DNA of 64,000 nucleotides from Rheinheimera sp. (GCA_003482455.1 DMYW01000053.1:2492-66491); one strand, 5' to 3'. Shown: positions 1 to 8,271, counted from the stretch's first letter. A program made the numbers and translations. Notes: generated by a model not told the origin, from the letters alone.

Positions 1-30
1 AAAAGCGGCTCCTTTTTTGGAGCCGCTTTT
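1..30 (+). terminator. Rho-independent terminator of the upstream operon
   Basis: A perfect 12-base inverted repeat (A4-GCGGCTCC against GGAGCCGC-T4) surrounds a T-rich loop and ends in T residues. It sits just before rplN, where the S10 operon ends in enterobacteria. I infer that it closes that operon, whose genes lie outside the window. Confidence 0.85.
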
Positions 31-46
31 ATTTTGAGCTACCACT

Positions 47-75
47 TTGGAAAAAGTGCTGTTATAATCACGCGC
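47..75 (+). promoter_or_regulatory. Probable spc operon promoter
   Basis: A perfect TATAAT lies at 63-68 and is followed by a GC-rich start region (CACGCGCCC), much like the E. coli spc promoter as I recall it. No good -35 box is visible at 16-18 bases upstream. Transcription would begin near 75 and give a leader of about 80 bases. A second, weaker candidate is TTGACT at 91-96. The leader just before rplN (AGCGGAGCACTAA, 141-153) matches the E. coli spc leader as I remember it and contains the rplN ribosome binding site. Confidence 0.6.
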
Positions 76-154
76 CCTTTTAAGGGGTAATTGACTGTAA
101 AAAGAACAGTAGCTTTTTATAAGGCTACATGTAGTGGAATAGCGGAGCACTAAG

Positions 155-523
155 ATGATCCAGATGCAATCTATGCTGGAAGTCGCAGATAACAGCGGCG
201 CACGCAGCGTAATGTGTATTAAGGTCTTAGGTGGTTCGCACCGCCGTTATGCAGCAATCGGTGACGTCATTAAAGTTACTGTCAAGGAAGCAATTCCTCG
301 CGGTAAAGTTAAAAAAGGTGATGTTCTGAATGCTGTGGTGGTGCGTACAGCAAAAGGCGTACGCCGTCAGGACGGTTCTTTGATCCGTTTTGATCGTAAT
401 GCAGCTGTGTTGCTTAACAACAAGCTGGAACCGATCGGTACACGTATTTTTGGACCGGTAACGCGCGAACTTCGTGGTGAAAAATTCATGAAGATCGTTT
501 CTCTGGCCCCAGAAGTACTGTAA
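155..523 (+). CDS. rplN: 50S ribosomal protein L14
   Basis: This 122-residue protein has the full normal length of L14, a large-subunit protein that binds 23S rRNA at the subunit interface. The start MIQMQS...LEVADNSGA and the ending GEKFMKIVSLAPEVL are typical of L14. It is the first gene of the spc operon and has its own promoter region, separated by a terminator from what lies upstream. GGAG at 144-147 supports the start. rplX follows after nine bases. Confidence 0.99.
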   Translation: MIQMQSMLEVADNSGARSVMCIKVLGGSHRRYAAIGDVIKVTVKEAIPRGKVKKGDVLNAVVVRTAKGVRRQDGSLIRFDRNAAVLLNNKLEPIGTRIFGPVTRELRGEKFMKIVSLAPEVL

Positions 524-532
524 GGAGTCACA

Positions 533-847
533 ATGGCTAGCAAAATCCGTCGTGATGACGAAGTCATCGTACTGACCGGTAAAGACAAAGGTAAACGCGG
601 CAAAGTCACTAAAGTTTTAGTTGATGAAGGTCGTGTATACGTGTCTGGTGTCAACCTGGTTAAAAAACATCAGAAGCCAAATACGGCCCTGCAAGTTCCA
701 GGTGGCATTGTTGAGAAAGAAGCCTCAATTCACGTGTCAAACGTAGCGATTTTCAACCCTGCTACAGGCAAGGCTGATCGCGTTGGTTTCCGTTTTGAAG
801 ATGGCGTTAAAGTACGTTTCTTCAAATCGAATAATGAAAAAATCTAA
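533..847 (+). CDS. rplX: 50S ribosomal protein L24
   Basis: This 104-residue L24 begins with the KOW-type segment KIRRDDEVIVLTGKDKGKRG, the usual signature of the family. L24 helps start assembly of the large subunit. It is the second gene of the spc operon, with AAGGAG before the start and short spacers on both sides. Length and order are normal. Confidence 0.99.
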   Translation: MASKIRRDDEVIVLTGKDKGKRGKVTKVLVDEGRVYVSGVNLVKKHQKPNTALQVPGGIVEKEASIHVSNVAIFNPATGKADRVGFRFEDGVKVRFFKSNNEKI

Positions 848-867
848 TTAGCTATTGGAGTAAAACG

Positions 868-1407
868 ATGGCGAAACTGCATGAAATTTACAAAGAGAAA
901 GTAGTTCCTGAACTGTTCAAACAGTTCGGCTACACGAGCATCATGCAAGTCCCTCGGATTGTCAAAATCACCCTGAACATGGGTGTTGGCGAAGCTGTAG
1001 CTGACAAAAAAGTTTTAGAGCATGCTGTTTCTGACCTGAGCGCTATCGCTGGTCAAAAAGCAGTTGTAACTAAAGCACGTAAGTCAGTTGCTGGTTTCAA
1101 AATCCGTGAAGGCTACCCAATTGGTGCAAAAGTGACCCTGCGCGGCGAGCGTATGTGGGATTTCCTGGAACGTCTGGTATCGATCGCTATTCCGCGTATC
1201 CGTGACTTCCGTGGTGTTAACCCAAAATCGTTCGATGGCCGTGGTAATTACTCTATGGGCGTTCGCGAGCAAATCATTTTCCCTGAAATCGATTACGACA
1301 AGGTAGATGCAGTACGTGGTTTAGATATCACTGTGACTACAACTGCCCGTACCGATGAAGAAGGTCGTGCATTGCTGACTGCGTTTAACTTCCCATTCAG
1401 AAAATAA
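868..1407 (+). CDS. rplE: 50S ribosomal protein L5
   Basis: At 179 residues this is a full-length L5, the 5S-rRNA-binding protein of the central protuberance. The segments LNMGVGEAVADKK, GYPIGAKVTLRG and GLDITVTTTARTDEEGR are family hallmarks. GGAG precedes the ATG. It is the third gene of the spc operon, followed by rpsN after ten bases. Nothing unusual is seen. Confidence 0.99.
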   Translation: MAKLHEIYKEKVVPELFKQFGYTSIMQVPRIVKITLNMGVGEAVADKKVLEHAVSDLSAIAGQKAVVTKARKSVAGFKIREGYPIGAKVTLRGERMWDFLERLVSIAIPRIRDFRGVNPKSFDGRGNYSMGVREQIIFPEIDYDKVDAVRGLDITVTTTARTDEEGRALLTAFNFPFRK

Positions 1408-1417
1408 GGTTAGGGTC

Positions 1418-1723
1418 ATGGCAAAGAACTCAATGAAAGCGCGTGAAGTAAAACGTGCAAAACTGGTAGCCAAATACTCACAAGTACGTCACGCACTGAA
1501 GGACGCAATTGCTAACCCAGCTACTTCTGAAGAAGAGCGTTGGGCAGCAGTCCTGAAACTGCAAGCGTTACCGCGTGATTCAAGTCCTGTTCGTCAACGC
1601 AACCGTTGCCGTATCACAGGTCGTCCACACGGTTACCTGCGCAAGTTCGGCATGAGCCGGATTAAAGTCCGCGAAGCGGCAATGCGCGGTGAAATTCCTG
1701 GCCTTCGTAAGGCTAGCTGGTAA
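1418..1723 (+). CDS. rpsN: 30S ribosomal protein S14 (zinc-free form)
   Basis: This 101-residue protein is the long S14 form. The C-terminal part QRNRCRITGRPHGYLRKFG has a single cysteine and no CXXC pair, so this is the zinc-independent type. S14 sits in the head of the small subunit. It occupies the usual place between rplE and rpsH. The adjacent L36 (rpmJ) is by contrast of the zinc-binding type, as in E. coli. Confidence 0.99.
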   Translation: MAKNSMKAREVKRAKLVAKYSQVRHALKDAIANPATSEEERWAAVLKLQALPRDSSPVRQRNRCRITGRPHGYLRKFGMSRIKVREAAMRGEIPGLRKASW

Positions 1724-1743
1724 GAATCACGGGAGTAACAGCT

Positions 1744-2136
1744 ATGAGTTTGCAAGATCCAGTAGCGGATATGTTTACTCGCATCCGCAACGGCCAATCG
1801 GCTAAGAAGTTTGCGGTTAAGATGCCATCTTCAAAACTGAAGATTGCTATTGCGAAAGTACTGAAAGACGAAGGTTACATCGACGATTTCGTTGTCATTG
1901 GCGACGTAAAGGCTGAGTTGGAAATCACTTTAAAATATTTCCAAGGTAAGTCTGTAATCGAAACTATCGATCGTGTTAGCCGGCCTGGTCTGCGCATTTA
2001 TAAAAAGCGCGGAGAATTACCTAAGGTAATGGGCGGTTTAGGTGTTGCAATTGTATCTACATCTAAAGGGTTAATGACTGACCGTGCTGCACGCAAGGTT
2101 GGTATCGGTGGCGAAATCATCGGCTACGTAGCGTAA
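1744..2136 (+). CDS. rpsH: 30S ribosomal protein S8
   Basis: This 130-residue protein is a complete S8 with the start SLQDPVADMFTRIRNGQ and the C-terminal signature VSTSKGLMTDRAARKVGIGGE. S8 binds helix 21 of 16S rRNA. In E. coli it also represses the spc operon by binding the mRNA near rplE. I did not identify that target structure here. GGGAG lies before the ATG. Confidence 0.99.
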   Translation: MSLQDPVADMFTRIRNGQSAKKFAVKMPSSKLKIAIAKVLKDEGYIDDFVVIGDVKAELEITLKYFQGKSVIETIDRVSRPGLRIYKKRGELPKVMGGLGVAIVSTSKGLMTDRAARKVGIGGEIIGYVA

Positions 2137-2151
2137 CGGAGGTAGTAATCT

Positions 2152-2685
2152 ATGTCTCGTGTTGCTAAGGCCCCTGTCACCGTACCAGCAGGCGTTACTG
2201 TAACCCTGAATGGTCAAAACGTAACAGTTAAGGGCAAAATCGGCGAGTTGACTATTAATGTCAACGCAGCGGTTGAAGTCGTTGTTGATGGTAACGTTCT
2301 GCGTACCAATCCACGTGACGGCTTCGAAGGCGCTAACGCACAAGCGGGTACTGCTCGCGCATTATTGAACAACCTGGTTGTTGGTGTATCTGAAGGCTAC
2401 ACACGCAAACTGGAATTGGTTGGTGTTGGTTACCGTGCTAAGGCAGAAGGTAAAGTGTTGAACCTGTCATTGGGTTTCTCACATCCAGTCGCCTTTGAAG
2501 TACCAGCTGGCATCACTGTTGAAACACCATCTCAGACTGAAGTTCTGGTGAAAGGTGCTGACAAACAATTAGTTGGTCAAGTTGCTGCGAACATCCGTGC
2601 GTACCGTAAACCAGAGCCTTATAAGGGCAAAGGTGTTCGCTACGCTAACGAAAACGTGCGTCGTAAAGAAGCCAAGAAAAAGTAA
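2152..2685 (+). CDS. rplF: 50S ribosomal protein L6
   Basis: This 177-residue L6 begins MSRVAKAPVTVPAGV and has the C-terminal signature PEPYKGKGVRYANE with a lysine-rich tail. L6 lies near the factor-binding site of the large subunit. CGGAGG precedes the ATG. It is the sixth gene of the spc operon, with normal length and position. Confidence 0.99.
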   Translation: MSRVAKAPVTVPAGVTVTLNGQNVTVKGKIGELTINVNAAVEVVVDGNVLRTNPRDGFEGANAQAGTARALLNNLVVGVSEGYTRKLELVGVGYRAKAEGKVLNLSLGFSHPVAFEVPAGITVETPSQTEVLVKGADKQLVGQVAANIRAYRKPEPYKGKGVRYANENVRRKEAKKK

Positions 2686-2694
2686 GGTAGGGCG

Positions 2695-3045
2695 ATGGAT
2701 AAGAAACTTGCTCGTCTGCGTCGCGCGAAACGCGTCCGCAGAAACATTATCGAACAAGGTGCGAACCGCTTGGTTGTACATCGTACACCACGTCACATTT
2801 ACGCCCAGCTTATCGCACCAAATGCTGTAGTGATCGCTGCTGCTTCAACTGTTGAAGCATCAATCCGTGAATCACTGAAGTACACCGGTAACGTCGACGC
2901 TGCTAAAGCAGTTGGCAAGGCGATTGCTGAACGTGCTCTGGAAAAAGGCATCAGTACTGTTGCTTTTGACCGTAGCGGTTTCCAATATCATGGTCGTGTT
3001 CAAGCTCTGGCTGACGCGGCGCGTGAAGCCGGTCTTCAATTCTAG
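2695..3045 (+). CDS. rplR: 50S ribosomal protein L18
   Basis: This 116-residue L18 binds 5S rRNA together with L5 and L25. The basic N-terminus (KKLARLRRAKRVRRN) and the ending FDRSGFQYHGRVQALADAAREAGLQF are typical. A GGTAGGGCG stretch gives the ribosome binding site. It sits between rplF and rpsE as in other gammaproteobacteria. Confidence 0.99.
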   Translation: MDKKLARLRRAKRVRRNIIEQGANRLVVHRTPRHIYAQLIAPNAVVIAAASTVEASIRESLKYTGNVDAAKAVGKAIAERALEKGISTVAFDRSGFQYHGRVQALADAAREAGLQF

Positions 3046-3054
3046 GAGTAGATC

Positions 3055-3558
3055 ATGGCTAACGTAGAAGCAAAACAACAATCTGATTTGCAAGAGAAGC
3101 TGGTTGCTGTTAACCGTGTATCCAAAGTAGTTAAGGGTGGTCGGATTTTCTCCTTCACCGCTCTGACTGTTGTTGGCGACGGTAACGGCCGCGTAGGCTT
3201 CGGTTACGGCAAAGCACGTGAAGTTCCAGCTGCGATTCAAAAAGCAATGGAAAAAGCTCGTCGTAACATGACTCAAGTTGAACTGAATGGCAACACTCTG
3301 CACCACCCGGTGAAAGGTGTTCACGCTGGTTCAAACGTTTACATGCAACCAGCTTCAGAAGGTACCGGTATCATCGCCGGTGGTGCAATGCGCGCCGTTC
3401 TGGAAGTTGCTGGCGTACAAAACGTTCTGTCTAAGTGCTACGGTTCAACCAACCCAATCAACGTAGTTCGCGCAACTATCAACGCACTGTCTGCGATCAA
3501 ATCGCCAGCACAGATCGCTGCGAAACGTGGCCTGCGCGTAGACGAAATTCTGGGGTAA
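3055..3558 (+). CDS. rpsE: 30S ribosomal protein S5
   Basis: This 167-residue S5 has the double-stranded-RNA-binding segment KVVKGGRIFSFTALTVVGDG and the following GRVGFGYGKAREVPAAIQKA, both diagnostic. S5 contributes to decoding accuracy and translocation; spectinomycin-resistance changes map to this protein in E. coli. AGGAG precedes the start. It is spaced six bases from rpmD. Confidence 0.99.
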   Translation: MANVEAKQQSDLQEKLVAVNRVSKVVKGGRIFSFTALTVVGDGNGRVGFGYGKAREVPAAIQKAMEKARRNMTQVELNGNTLHHPVKGVHAGSNVYMQPASEGTGIIAGGAMRAVLEVAGVQNVLSKCYGSTNPINVVRATINALSAIKSPAQIAAKRGLRVDEILG

Positions 3559-3564
3559 TTCGCC

Positions 3565-3747
3565 ATGTCAAAAAAGACAATTAAAGTAACCCAAACCAAG
3601 TCAAGCATCGGTCGTTTACCGAAGCACAAAGCGACTCTGGTTGGTTTAGGCTTACGCCGCATTGGTCACACTGTAACTCTGGAAGACACTCCAGCTGTTC
3701 GCGGTATGGTTAACGCTGTGTACTACATGGTTAAAGTCGAGGAGTAA
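3565..3747 (+). CDS. rpmD: 50S ribosomal protein L30
   Basis: This 60-residue protein has the L30 signature (IKVTQTKSSIGRLPKHKATL, then LGLRRIGHTV). L30 is a small, non-essential large-subunit protein. It lies between rpsE and rplO with very short spacers, so translation is probably coupled. Confidence 0.98.
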   Translation: MSKKTIKVTQTKSSIGRLPKHKATLVGLGLRRIGHTVTLEDTPAVRGMVNAVYYMVKVEE

Positions 3748-3750
3748 GCG

Positions 3751-4185
3751 ATGTTATTAAATACACTTTCTCCGGCTCCAGGTTCGAAAAAAGAGAAGCG
3801 CCGTTTAGGTCGCGGTATCGGTTCAGGTCTGGGTAAAACCGGTGGCCGTGGTCACAAAGGTCTGAAATCACGTTCTGGCGGTAAAGTCCGTCCAGGTTTC
3901 GAAGGCGGTCAAATGCCTCTGAAACAACGTTTGCCTAAGTTCGGCTTCACTTCACTGAAAGGTTTAGTGTCTGCTGAAGTTCGTCTGCACGAATTAGCAC
4001 TAGTTGCTGGTGACGTTGCTGACCTGAACACTCTGGCAGAAGCTAACGTGATCACCCGTAACGTGAAGTTCGCTAAAGTTGTCCTGTCAGGTGAATTGGC
4101 TCGTCCAATTACTGTCAAAGGCTTACGCGTAACTAAAGGTGCTCGCGCTGCAATCGAAGCTGCTGGCGGCAAAGTCGAAGAATAA
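3751..4185 (+). CDS. rplO: 50S ribosomal protein L15
   Basis: This 144-residue L15 starts MLLNTLSPAPGSKKEKRRLG and has the glycine-rich extension GRGIGSGLGKTGGRGHKGLK that threads into 23S rRNA. The C-terminal KGLRVTKGARAAIEAAGGKVEE is normal. GAGGAGTAAGCG precedes the ATG and overlaps the end of rpmD. secY follows after 12 bases. Confidence 0.99.
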   Translation: MLLNTLSPAPGSKKEKRRLGRGIGSGLGKTGGRGHKGLKSRSGGKVRPGFEGGQMPLKQRLPKFGFTSLKGLVSAEVRLHELALVAGDVADLNTLAEANVITRNVKFAKVVLSGELARPITVKGLRVTKGARAAIEAAGGKVEE

Positions 4186-4197
4186 GGATAGTACGCG

Positions 4198-5538
4198 ATG
4201 GCTAAACCAGGTCAGGACTTAAAAGGCGCAAAAGGCGGCATGTCGGAATTGTCGGCACGTTTGCTGTTTGTGTTCTTTGCCATAGTCGTTTTTCGACTGG
4301 GTTCATTTGTACCAATTCCTGGGATTGACGCCAACGTGCTAGCTCAGTTCTTCGAGCAACAAAAAGGTACCATCGTTGAAATGTTTAACATGTTCAGCGG
4401 TGGTGCCCTCGAGCGTGCATCTGTATTTGCATTGGGTATCATGCCTTACATTTCTGCTTCGATCATTGTCCAGTTGTTGACGGTAATGCACCCGAAACTG
4501 GCCGAATTGAAGAAAGAAGGTGAAGCTGGTCGCCGTAAGATAAATCAGTATACACGTTACGGTACCCTGTTCTTAGCAACGATCCAAGCATTGAGTATCT
4601 CTACTCAGTTACCAAATATGGCGGCCGGACTGGTCATTAATCCTGGTCCTGGTTTCTATTTTATCGCGACTGTTAGCCTAGTCACTGGAACAATGTTCCT
4701 GATGTGGTTGGGTGAGCAGATCACTGAGCGCGGTATTGGTAACGGCATCTCGTTGCTGATTTTTACAGGTATTGTTGCCGGGTTTCCGTCGGCCATTGGT
4801 CAAACGGTCGAGCAGGCACGTCAGGGCGATTTACACTTTTTGTTATTGTTGTTCATCGCGGCAGTTGTTGTCGTAGTTACATGGGGCGTGGTGTTCTTTG
4901 AACGTGGCCAACGCCGTATTGTGGTGAATTATGCGAAGCAGCAACATGGCCGTCAGGCTGCTGCTCCTCAGTTTCTGCCATTAAAGGTCAACATGGCCGG
5001 TGTAATTCCGCCAATTTTCGCGTCGAGCATCATCCTGTTTCCTGGCACAATCGCTGCTTGGTTTGGTCAGGGTGGTAATGCTGGTGGTACTAGTGGTACA
5101 ATGGCCGACTTCTTTCAGGAGTTGTCCATGATGTTATCGCAAGGGCAACCATTGCATATGATTTTGTATGCAGCAGCGACCATTTTCTTCTGTTTCTTTT
5201 ATACGGCGTTGGTTTTCAACCCTCGTGAAACAGCAGAAAACCTGAAAAAATCAGGTGCGTTCATCCCGGGGATCCGCCCAGGCGAGCAAACCTCTAAATA
5301 CATTGACAATGTGATGACACGCCTGACATTGGCAGGTGCTTTGTATATCACTTTTGTCTGTTTGGTTCCTGAGTTCTTGATGTCTGCATTGAAAGTGCAG
5401 TTCTACTTTGGCGGTACTTCGTTGCTGATCATCGTAGTAGTCATCATGGACTTTATGGCACAGGTACAGGCCCATCGGATGTCACATCAGTATGAGTCTG
5501 TGCTTAAAAAGGCAAATCTTAAAGGCTACGGCCGTTAA
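4198..5538 (+). CDS. secY: Preprotein translocase subunit SecY
   Basis: This 446-residue protein is the central channel of the Sec translocon and should have ten membrane helices. Visible hallmarks are FRLGSFVPIPGID after helix 1, the plug-side GGALERASVFALGIMPYISASI, and the cytoplasmic loops GQRRIVVNYAKQQHGR and IRPGEQTSKYID that contact ribosome and SecA. It is in its standard place after rplO and before rpmJ, so expression is tied to ribosomal protein synthesis. Length is normal (E. coli 443). Confidence 0.99.
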   Translation: MAKPGQDLKGAKGGMSELSARLLFVFFAIVVFRLGSFVPIPGIDANVLAQFFEQQKGTIVEMFNMFSGGALERASVFALGIMPYISASIIVQLLTVMHPKLAELKKEGEAGRRKINQYTRYGTLFLATIQALSISTQLPNMAAGLVINPGPGFYFIATVSLVTGTMFLMWLGEQITERGIGNGISLLIFTGIVAGFPSAIGQTVEQARQGDLHFLLLLFIAAVVVVVTWGVVFFERGQRRIVVNYAKQQHGRQAAAPQFLPLKVNMAGVIPPIFASSIILFPGTIAAWFGQGGNAGGTSGTMADFFQELSMMLSQGQPLHMILYAAATIFFCFFYTALVFNPRETAENLKKSGAFIPGIRPGEQTSKYIDNVMTRLTLAGALYITFVCLVPEFLMSALKVQFYFGGTSLLIIVVVIMDFMAQVQAHRMSHQYESVLKKANLKGYGR

Positions 5539-5560
5539 GATGTAATTGCGGAGTTAAGTC

Positions 5561-5674
5561 ATGAAAGTACGAGCTTCCGTTAAGAAGATCTGCCGTAACT
5601 GCAAGGTCATCAAACGCAACAACGTTGTGCGCGTGATCTGTGTAGAGCCTAAGCACAAGCAACGTCAAGGCTAA
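5561..5674 (+). CDS. rpmJ: 50S ribosomal protein L36 (zinc-binding form)
   Basis: I translated this short frame directly. It encodes 37 residues beginning MKVRASVKKICRNCKVIK and ending EPKHKQRQG. Cys11, Cys14, Cys27 and His32 form the zinc-ribbon set of the C+ form of L36. It is the last gene of the spc operon, 22 bases after secY, with GGAG at 5550-5553 before the start. Zinc-starved bacteria often replace this form by a zinc-free paralogue; none is in this window. Confidence 0.97.
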   Translation: MKVRASVKKICRNCKVIKRNNVVRVICVEPKHKQRQG

Positions 5675-5695
5675 CAGCAGAAAAAGTTAAAGTCG

Positions 5696-5717
5696 GAGCT
5701 AAACAATAGTTTAGCTC
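5696..5717 (+). terminator. Hairpin between rpmJ and the alpha-operon leader
   Basis: A perfect 9-bp stem (GAGCTAAAC / GTTTAGCTC) closes a 4-base AATA loop just after rpmJ. No T-run follows, so it is probably a weak or Rho-dependent terminator, or an mRNA end-protecting structure that separates spc from alpha expression. Confidence 0.55.
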
Positions 5718-5735
5718 TGGCTTATTGTTGCATTA

Positions 5736-5809
5736 TGGCCGCCGTTTGAGTATCCTTACGGGCTTTTCAAATCGGCACCCTTTAACCCTTTTATAGGAGA
5801 ACGTTAGTG
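5736..5809 (+). promoter_or_regulatory. S4-binding pseudoknot leader of the alpha operon
   Basis: The stretch GCCGTTTGAGTATCC (5741-5755), then ACGGGCTTTTCA (5758-5769), then the AGGAGA ribosome binding site (5795-5800) and the GTG start match the E. coli alpha-operon leader as I remember it. In E. coli ribosomal protein S4 binds this pseudoknot and traps the ribosome, repressing rpsM, rpsK, rpsD and rplQ. rpsD lies downstream here too, so the feedback loop is likely kept. Confidence 0.85.
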
Positions 5810-6163
5810 GCCCGTATCGCTGGCATTAACATCCCCGATAATAAACATGCGGTCATTTCATTGACTTATGTTTACGGTATCGGTAAGACCCGTTCGAAAG
5901 CCATTTTGGCTGCCGTGGGCATCGAAGAAAATCGTAAAATCTCTACGTTGTCTGACGCAGAGTTAGATACTCTTCGTGACGAAGTTGCAAAGTACACTGT
6001 TGAAGGTGACTTGCGCCGTGAAATCACGTTAAACATCAAACGTTTGATGGACCTTGGTTGCTACCGTGGTCTGCGCCATCGTCGCAGCCTGCCGGTTCGT
6101 GGTCAGCGCACTAAAACTAACGCGCGTACCCGTAAAGGCCCACGCAAAGCTATCAAGAAATAA
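5807..6163 (+). CDS. rpsM: 30S ribosomal protein S13
   Basis: This 118-residue S13 starts at GTG, as it does in E. coli, just after AGGAGA. It begins ARIAGINIPDNKHAVISLTY and ends in the basic tail PVRGQRTKTNARTRKGPRKA. S13 forms bridges to the large subunit and contacts the P-site tRNA. It is the first gene of the alpha operon and sits directly behind the S4-responsive leader. Confidence 0.99.
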   Translation: MARIAGINIPDNKHAVISLTYVYGIGKTRSKAILAAVGIEENRKISTLSDAELDTLRDEVAKYTVEGDLRREITLNIKRLMDLGCYRGLRHRRSLPVRGQRTKTNARTRKGPRKAIKK

Positions 6164-6176
6164 GACGGAGTAAGAC

Positions 6177-6566
6177 ATGGCTAAAGCACCAGTTCGTACT
6201 CGTAAACGGGTAAAGAAGCAAGTTTCTGATGGTATGGCTCATATCCATGCCTCTTTCAACAACACGATCGTGACCATCACTGACCGTCAGGGCAACGCCC
6301 TGTGCTGGGCTACCGCAGGTGGCTCTGGTTACCGTGGTTCTCGTAAATCAACACCATTCGCTGCGCAGGTTGCTGCTGAGCGTGCTGGTGCTGCTGCACA
6401 AGAATTTGGTCTGAAGAATCTTGAAGTGTTTGTAAATGGTCCAGGTCCAGGCCGTGAATCAGCCATTCGTGCGCTGAACGCAGCAGGTTACCGCATTACA
6501 AATATCACCGACGTGACGCCTATCCCGCATAACGGATGCCGTCCACCGAAAAAACGTCGCGTGTAA
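6177..6566 (+). CDS. rpsK: 30S ribosomal protein S11
   Basis: This 129-residue S11 has the segments AHIHASFNNTIVTITDRQGN and NGPGPGRESAIRALNAAG and the conserved ending PIPHNGCRPPKKRRV. S11 is part of the platform of the small subunit. GGAG precedes the ATG. It is second in the alpha operon and 13 bases from rpsM. Confidence 0.99.
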   Translation: MAKAPVRTRKRVKKQVSDGMAHIHASFNNTIVTITDRQGNALCWATAGGSGYRGSRKSTPFAAQVAAERAGAAAQEFGLKNLEVFVNGPGPGRESAIRALNAAGYRITNITDVTPIPHNGCRPPKKRRV

Positions 6567-6597
6567 TAAGCGCTTCTGAGATTATTGGAGAAGAAAG

Positions 6598-7218
6598 ATG
6601 GCAAGATATTTGGGTCCTAAGCTCAAACTGAGTCGTCGCGAAGGTACAGATCTGTTCCTGAAAAGCGGCGTCCGAGCAATCGATTCAAAATGTAATTTAA
6701 CCACAGCTCCTGGTCAGCACGGCGCTCGTCGCGGTCGTTTATCAGACTACGGTTTACAATTACGTGAAAAACAAAAAGTACGTCGTATTTACGGCGTGTT
6801 GGAAAAGCAGTTCCGTAACTATTACAAAGAAGCTGCTCGTCTGAAAGGTAACACCGGCGAAAACCTGCTCCAGTTGTTGGAGTCTCGTCTGGACAACGTG
6901 GTCTACCGCATGGGTCTGGCTAGCACTCGTGCTGAAGCCCGTCAGCTGGTTAGCCACAAAGCAATCATGTTAGATGGTAAAGTTGTTAACGTTCCATCTT
7001 ACGCTGTGGCTCCAGAGCAAGTTGTTGCTGTTCGTGAGAAAGCTAAGAAGCAAGCGCGTATCGTTGCTGCTTTAGAGCTGTCTGACCAACGCGAAAAGCC
7101 AACTTGGGTTGAAGTTGACGCGAAGAAAATGGAAGGCGTTTTCAAACGTCTGCCAGAGCGTTCAGACTTGTCAGCTGACATCAACGAACAGTTAATCGTC
7201 GAGCTTTACTCGAAGTAA
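6598..7218 (+). CDS. rpsD: 30S ribosomal protein S4
   Basis: This 206-residue S4 begins MARYLGPKLKLSRREGTDLF and has the S4 RNA-binding domain around residues 95-155 (SRLDNVVYRMGLASTRAEAR, then QLVSHKAIMLDGKVVNVPSY). The protein starts small-subunit assembly and, by binding the leader before rpsM, is expected to repress its own operon. The N-terminus shows a single cysteine (Cys32) and no zinc cluster. GGAG precedes the start. Confidence 0.99.
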   Translation: MARYLGPKLKLSRREGTDLFLKSGVRAIDSKCNLTTAPGQHGARRGRLSDYGLQLREKQKVRRIYGVLEKQFRNYYKEAARLKGNTGENLLQLLESRLDNVVYRMGLASTRAEARQLVSHKAIMLDGKVVNVPSYAVAPEQVVAVREKAKKQARIVAALELSDQREKPTWVEVDAKKMEGVFKRLPERSDLSADINEQLIVELYSK

Positions 7219-7242
7219 GGCTAATTCTTAAGAGAGGATAAA

Positions 7243-8232
7243 ATGCAGGGTTCTGTCACCGAATTCCTTAAGCCGAGATTAGTTGGTATCGAAAAAATCA
7301 ACCCAACTCGTGCCAAAGTTACTTTGGAACCACTTGAGCGCGGTTTCGGGCATACCTTGGGCAACGCGTTGCGTCGTATTTTGCTTTCGTCAATGCCAGG
7401 TTGTGCAGTGACTGAAGTAGAAATCGACGGCGTTCTTCACGAGTACAGCGCCAAAGAAGGCGTTCAGGAAGATATCATCGATATTTTACTGAATCTGAAG
7501 GGCTTGGCTGTTCGTCTGGAAGACAAAGATGAAGTCACGTTAACGTTGACTAAAAAAGGTGCTGGCCCTGTAACTGCTGGTGATATCCAGCGTGGTGAAG
7601 GTGTTGTGATCGTTAACCCAGAGCACGTCATTTGCAACCTGACAGGCGAAACTGAATTCAGTATGCGTTTGAAAGTGCAACGTGGTCGCGGTTATGTTCC
7701 AGCATCGGCCCGAGTGTCCTCTGAAGATGACGAACGTCCAATCGGTCGTTTGTTGTTGGATGCGTCTTTCAGCCCAGTAGAGCGTATTGCCTACGCAGTT
7801 GAAGCAGCACGTGTTGAACAACGTACTGACTTGGATAAACTGGTTATCGACATGGAAACCAACGGCACAGTAGAGCCTGAGGAAGCTATCCGTCGCGCGG
7901 CTACGATTTTGGCTGAACAGCTGGAGTTCTTCGTAGAACTGCGTGATAAGAGCGAGCCTGAAAAACGCGAAGAGAAGCCGGAGTTTGATCCGATTCTGTT
8001 GCGTCCAGTCGATGATCTGGAATTAACAGTTCGTTCTGCTAACTGCTTGAAAGCAGAGCAGATTCAGTACATCGGTGATCTGGTACAACGTACCGAGGTT
8101 GAGCTGCTGAAAACGCCAAACCTGGGTAAGAAGTCTCTGACAGAAATCAAAGACGTGTTAGCGTCTCGTGGTTTATCTCTGGGCATGCGCTTAGAGAACT
8201 GGCCTCCAGCCAGTCTGATCAACAAAGACTAA
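7243..8232 (+). CDS. rpoA: DNA-directed RNA polymerase alpha subunit
   Basis: This 329-residue protein has the same length as E. coli alpha. The N-terminal dimerisation and assembly domain (about residues 1-235, with LERGFGHTLGNALRRILLSSM) is joined by an acidic linker (SEPEKREEKPEFD) to the C-terminal domain (about 249-329). That domain keeps VRSANCLKAEQI and NLGKKSLTEIKD, which bind UP elements and activators. It lies between rpsD and rplQ in the normal alpha operon. GAGAGGA precedes the ATG. Confidence 0.99.
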   Translation: MQGSVTEFLKPRLVGIEKINPTRAKVTLEPLERGFGHTLGNALRRILLSSMPGCAVTEVEIDGVLHEYSAKEGVQEDIIDILLNLKGLAVRLEDKDEVTLTLTKKGAGPVTAGDIQRGEGVVIVNPEHVICNLTGETEFSMRLKVQRGRGYVPASARVSSEDDERPIGRLLLDASFSPVERIAYAVEAARVEQRTDLDKLVIDMETNGTVEPEEAIRRAATILAEQLEFFVELRDKSEPEKREEKPEFDPILLRPVDDLELTVRSANCLKAEQIQYIGDLVQRTEVELLKTPNLGKKSLTEIKDVLASRGLSLGMRLENWPPASLINKD

Positions 8233-8271
8233 CCAGATTACAGTTCCTGGTTTAGTGAGAAGGAATAGATC

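Noticed and set aside
5705..5740. Possible tRNA-like hairpin after rpmJ
   Set aside because: Only one stem is present; there are no acceptor, D or T arms.
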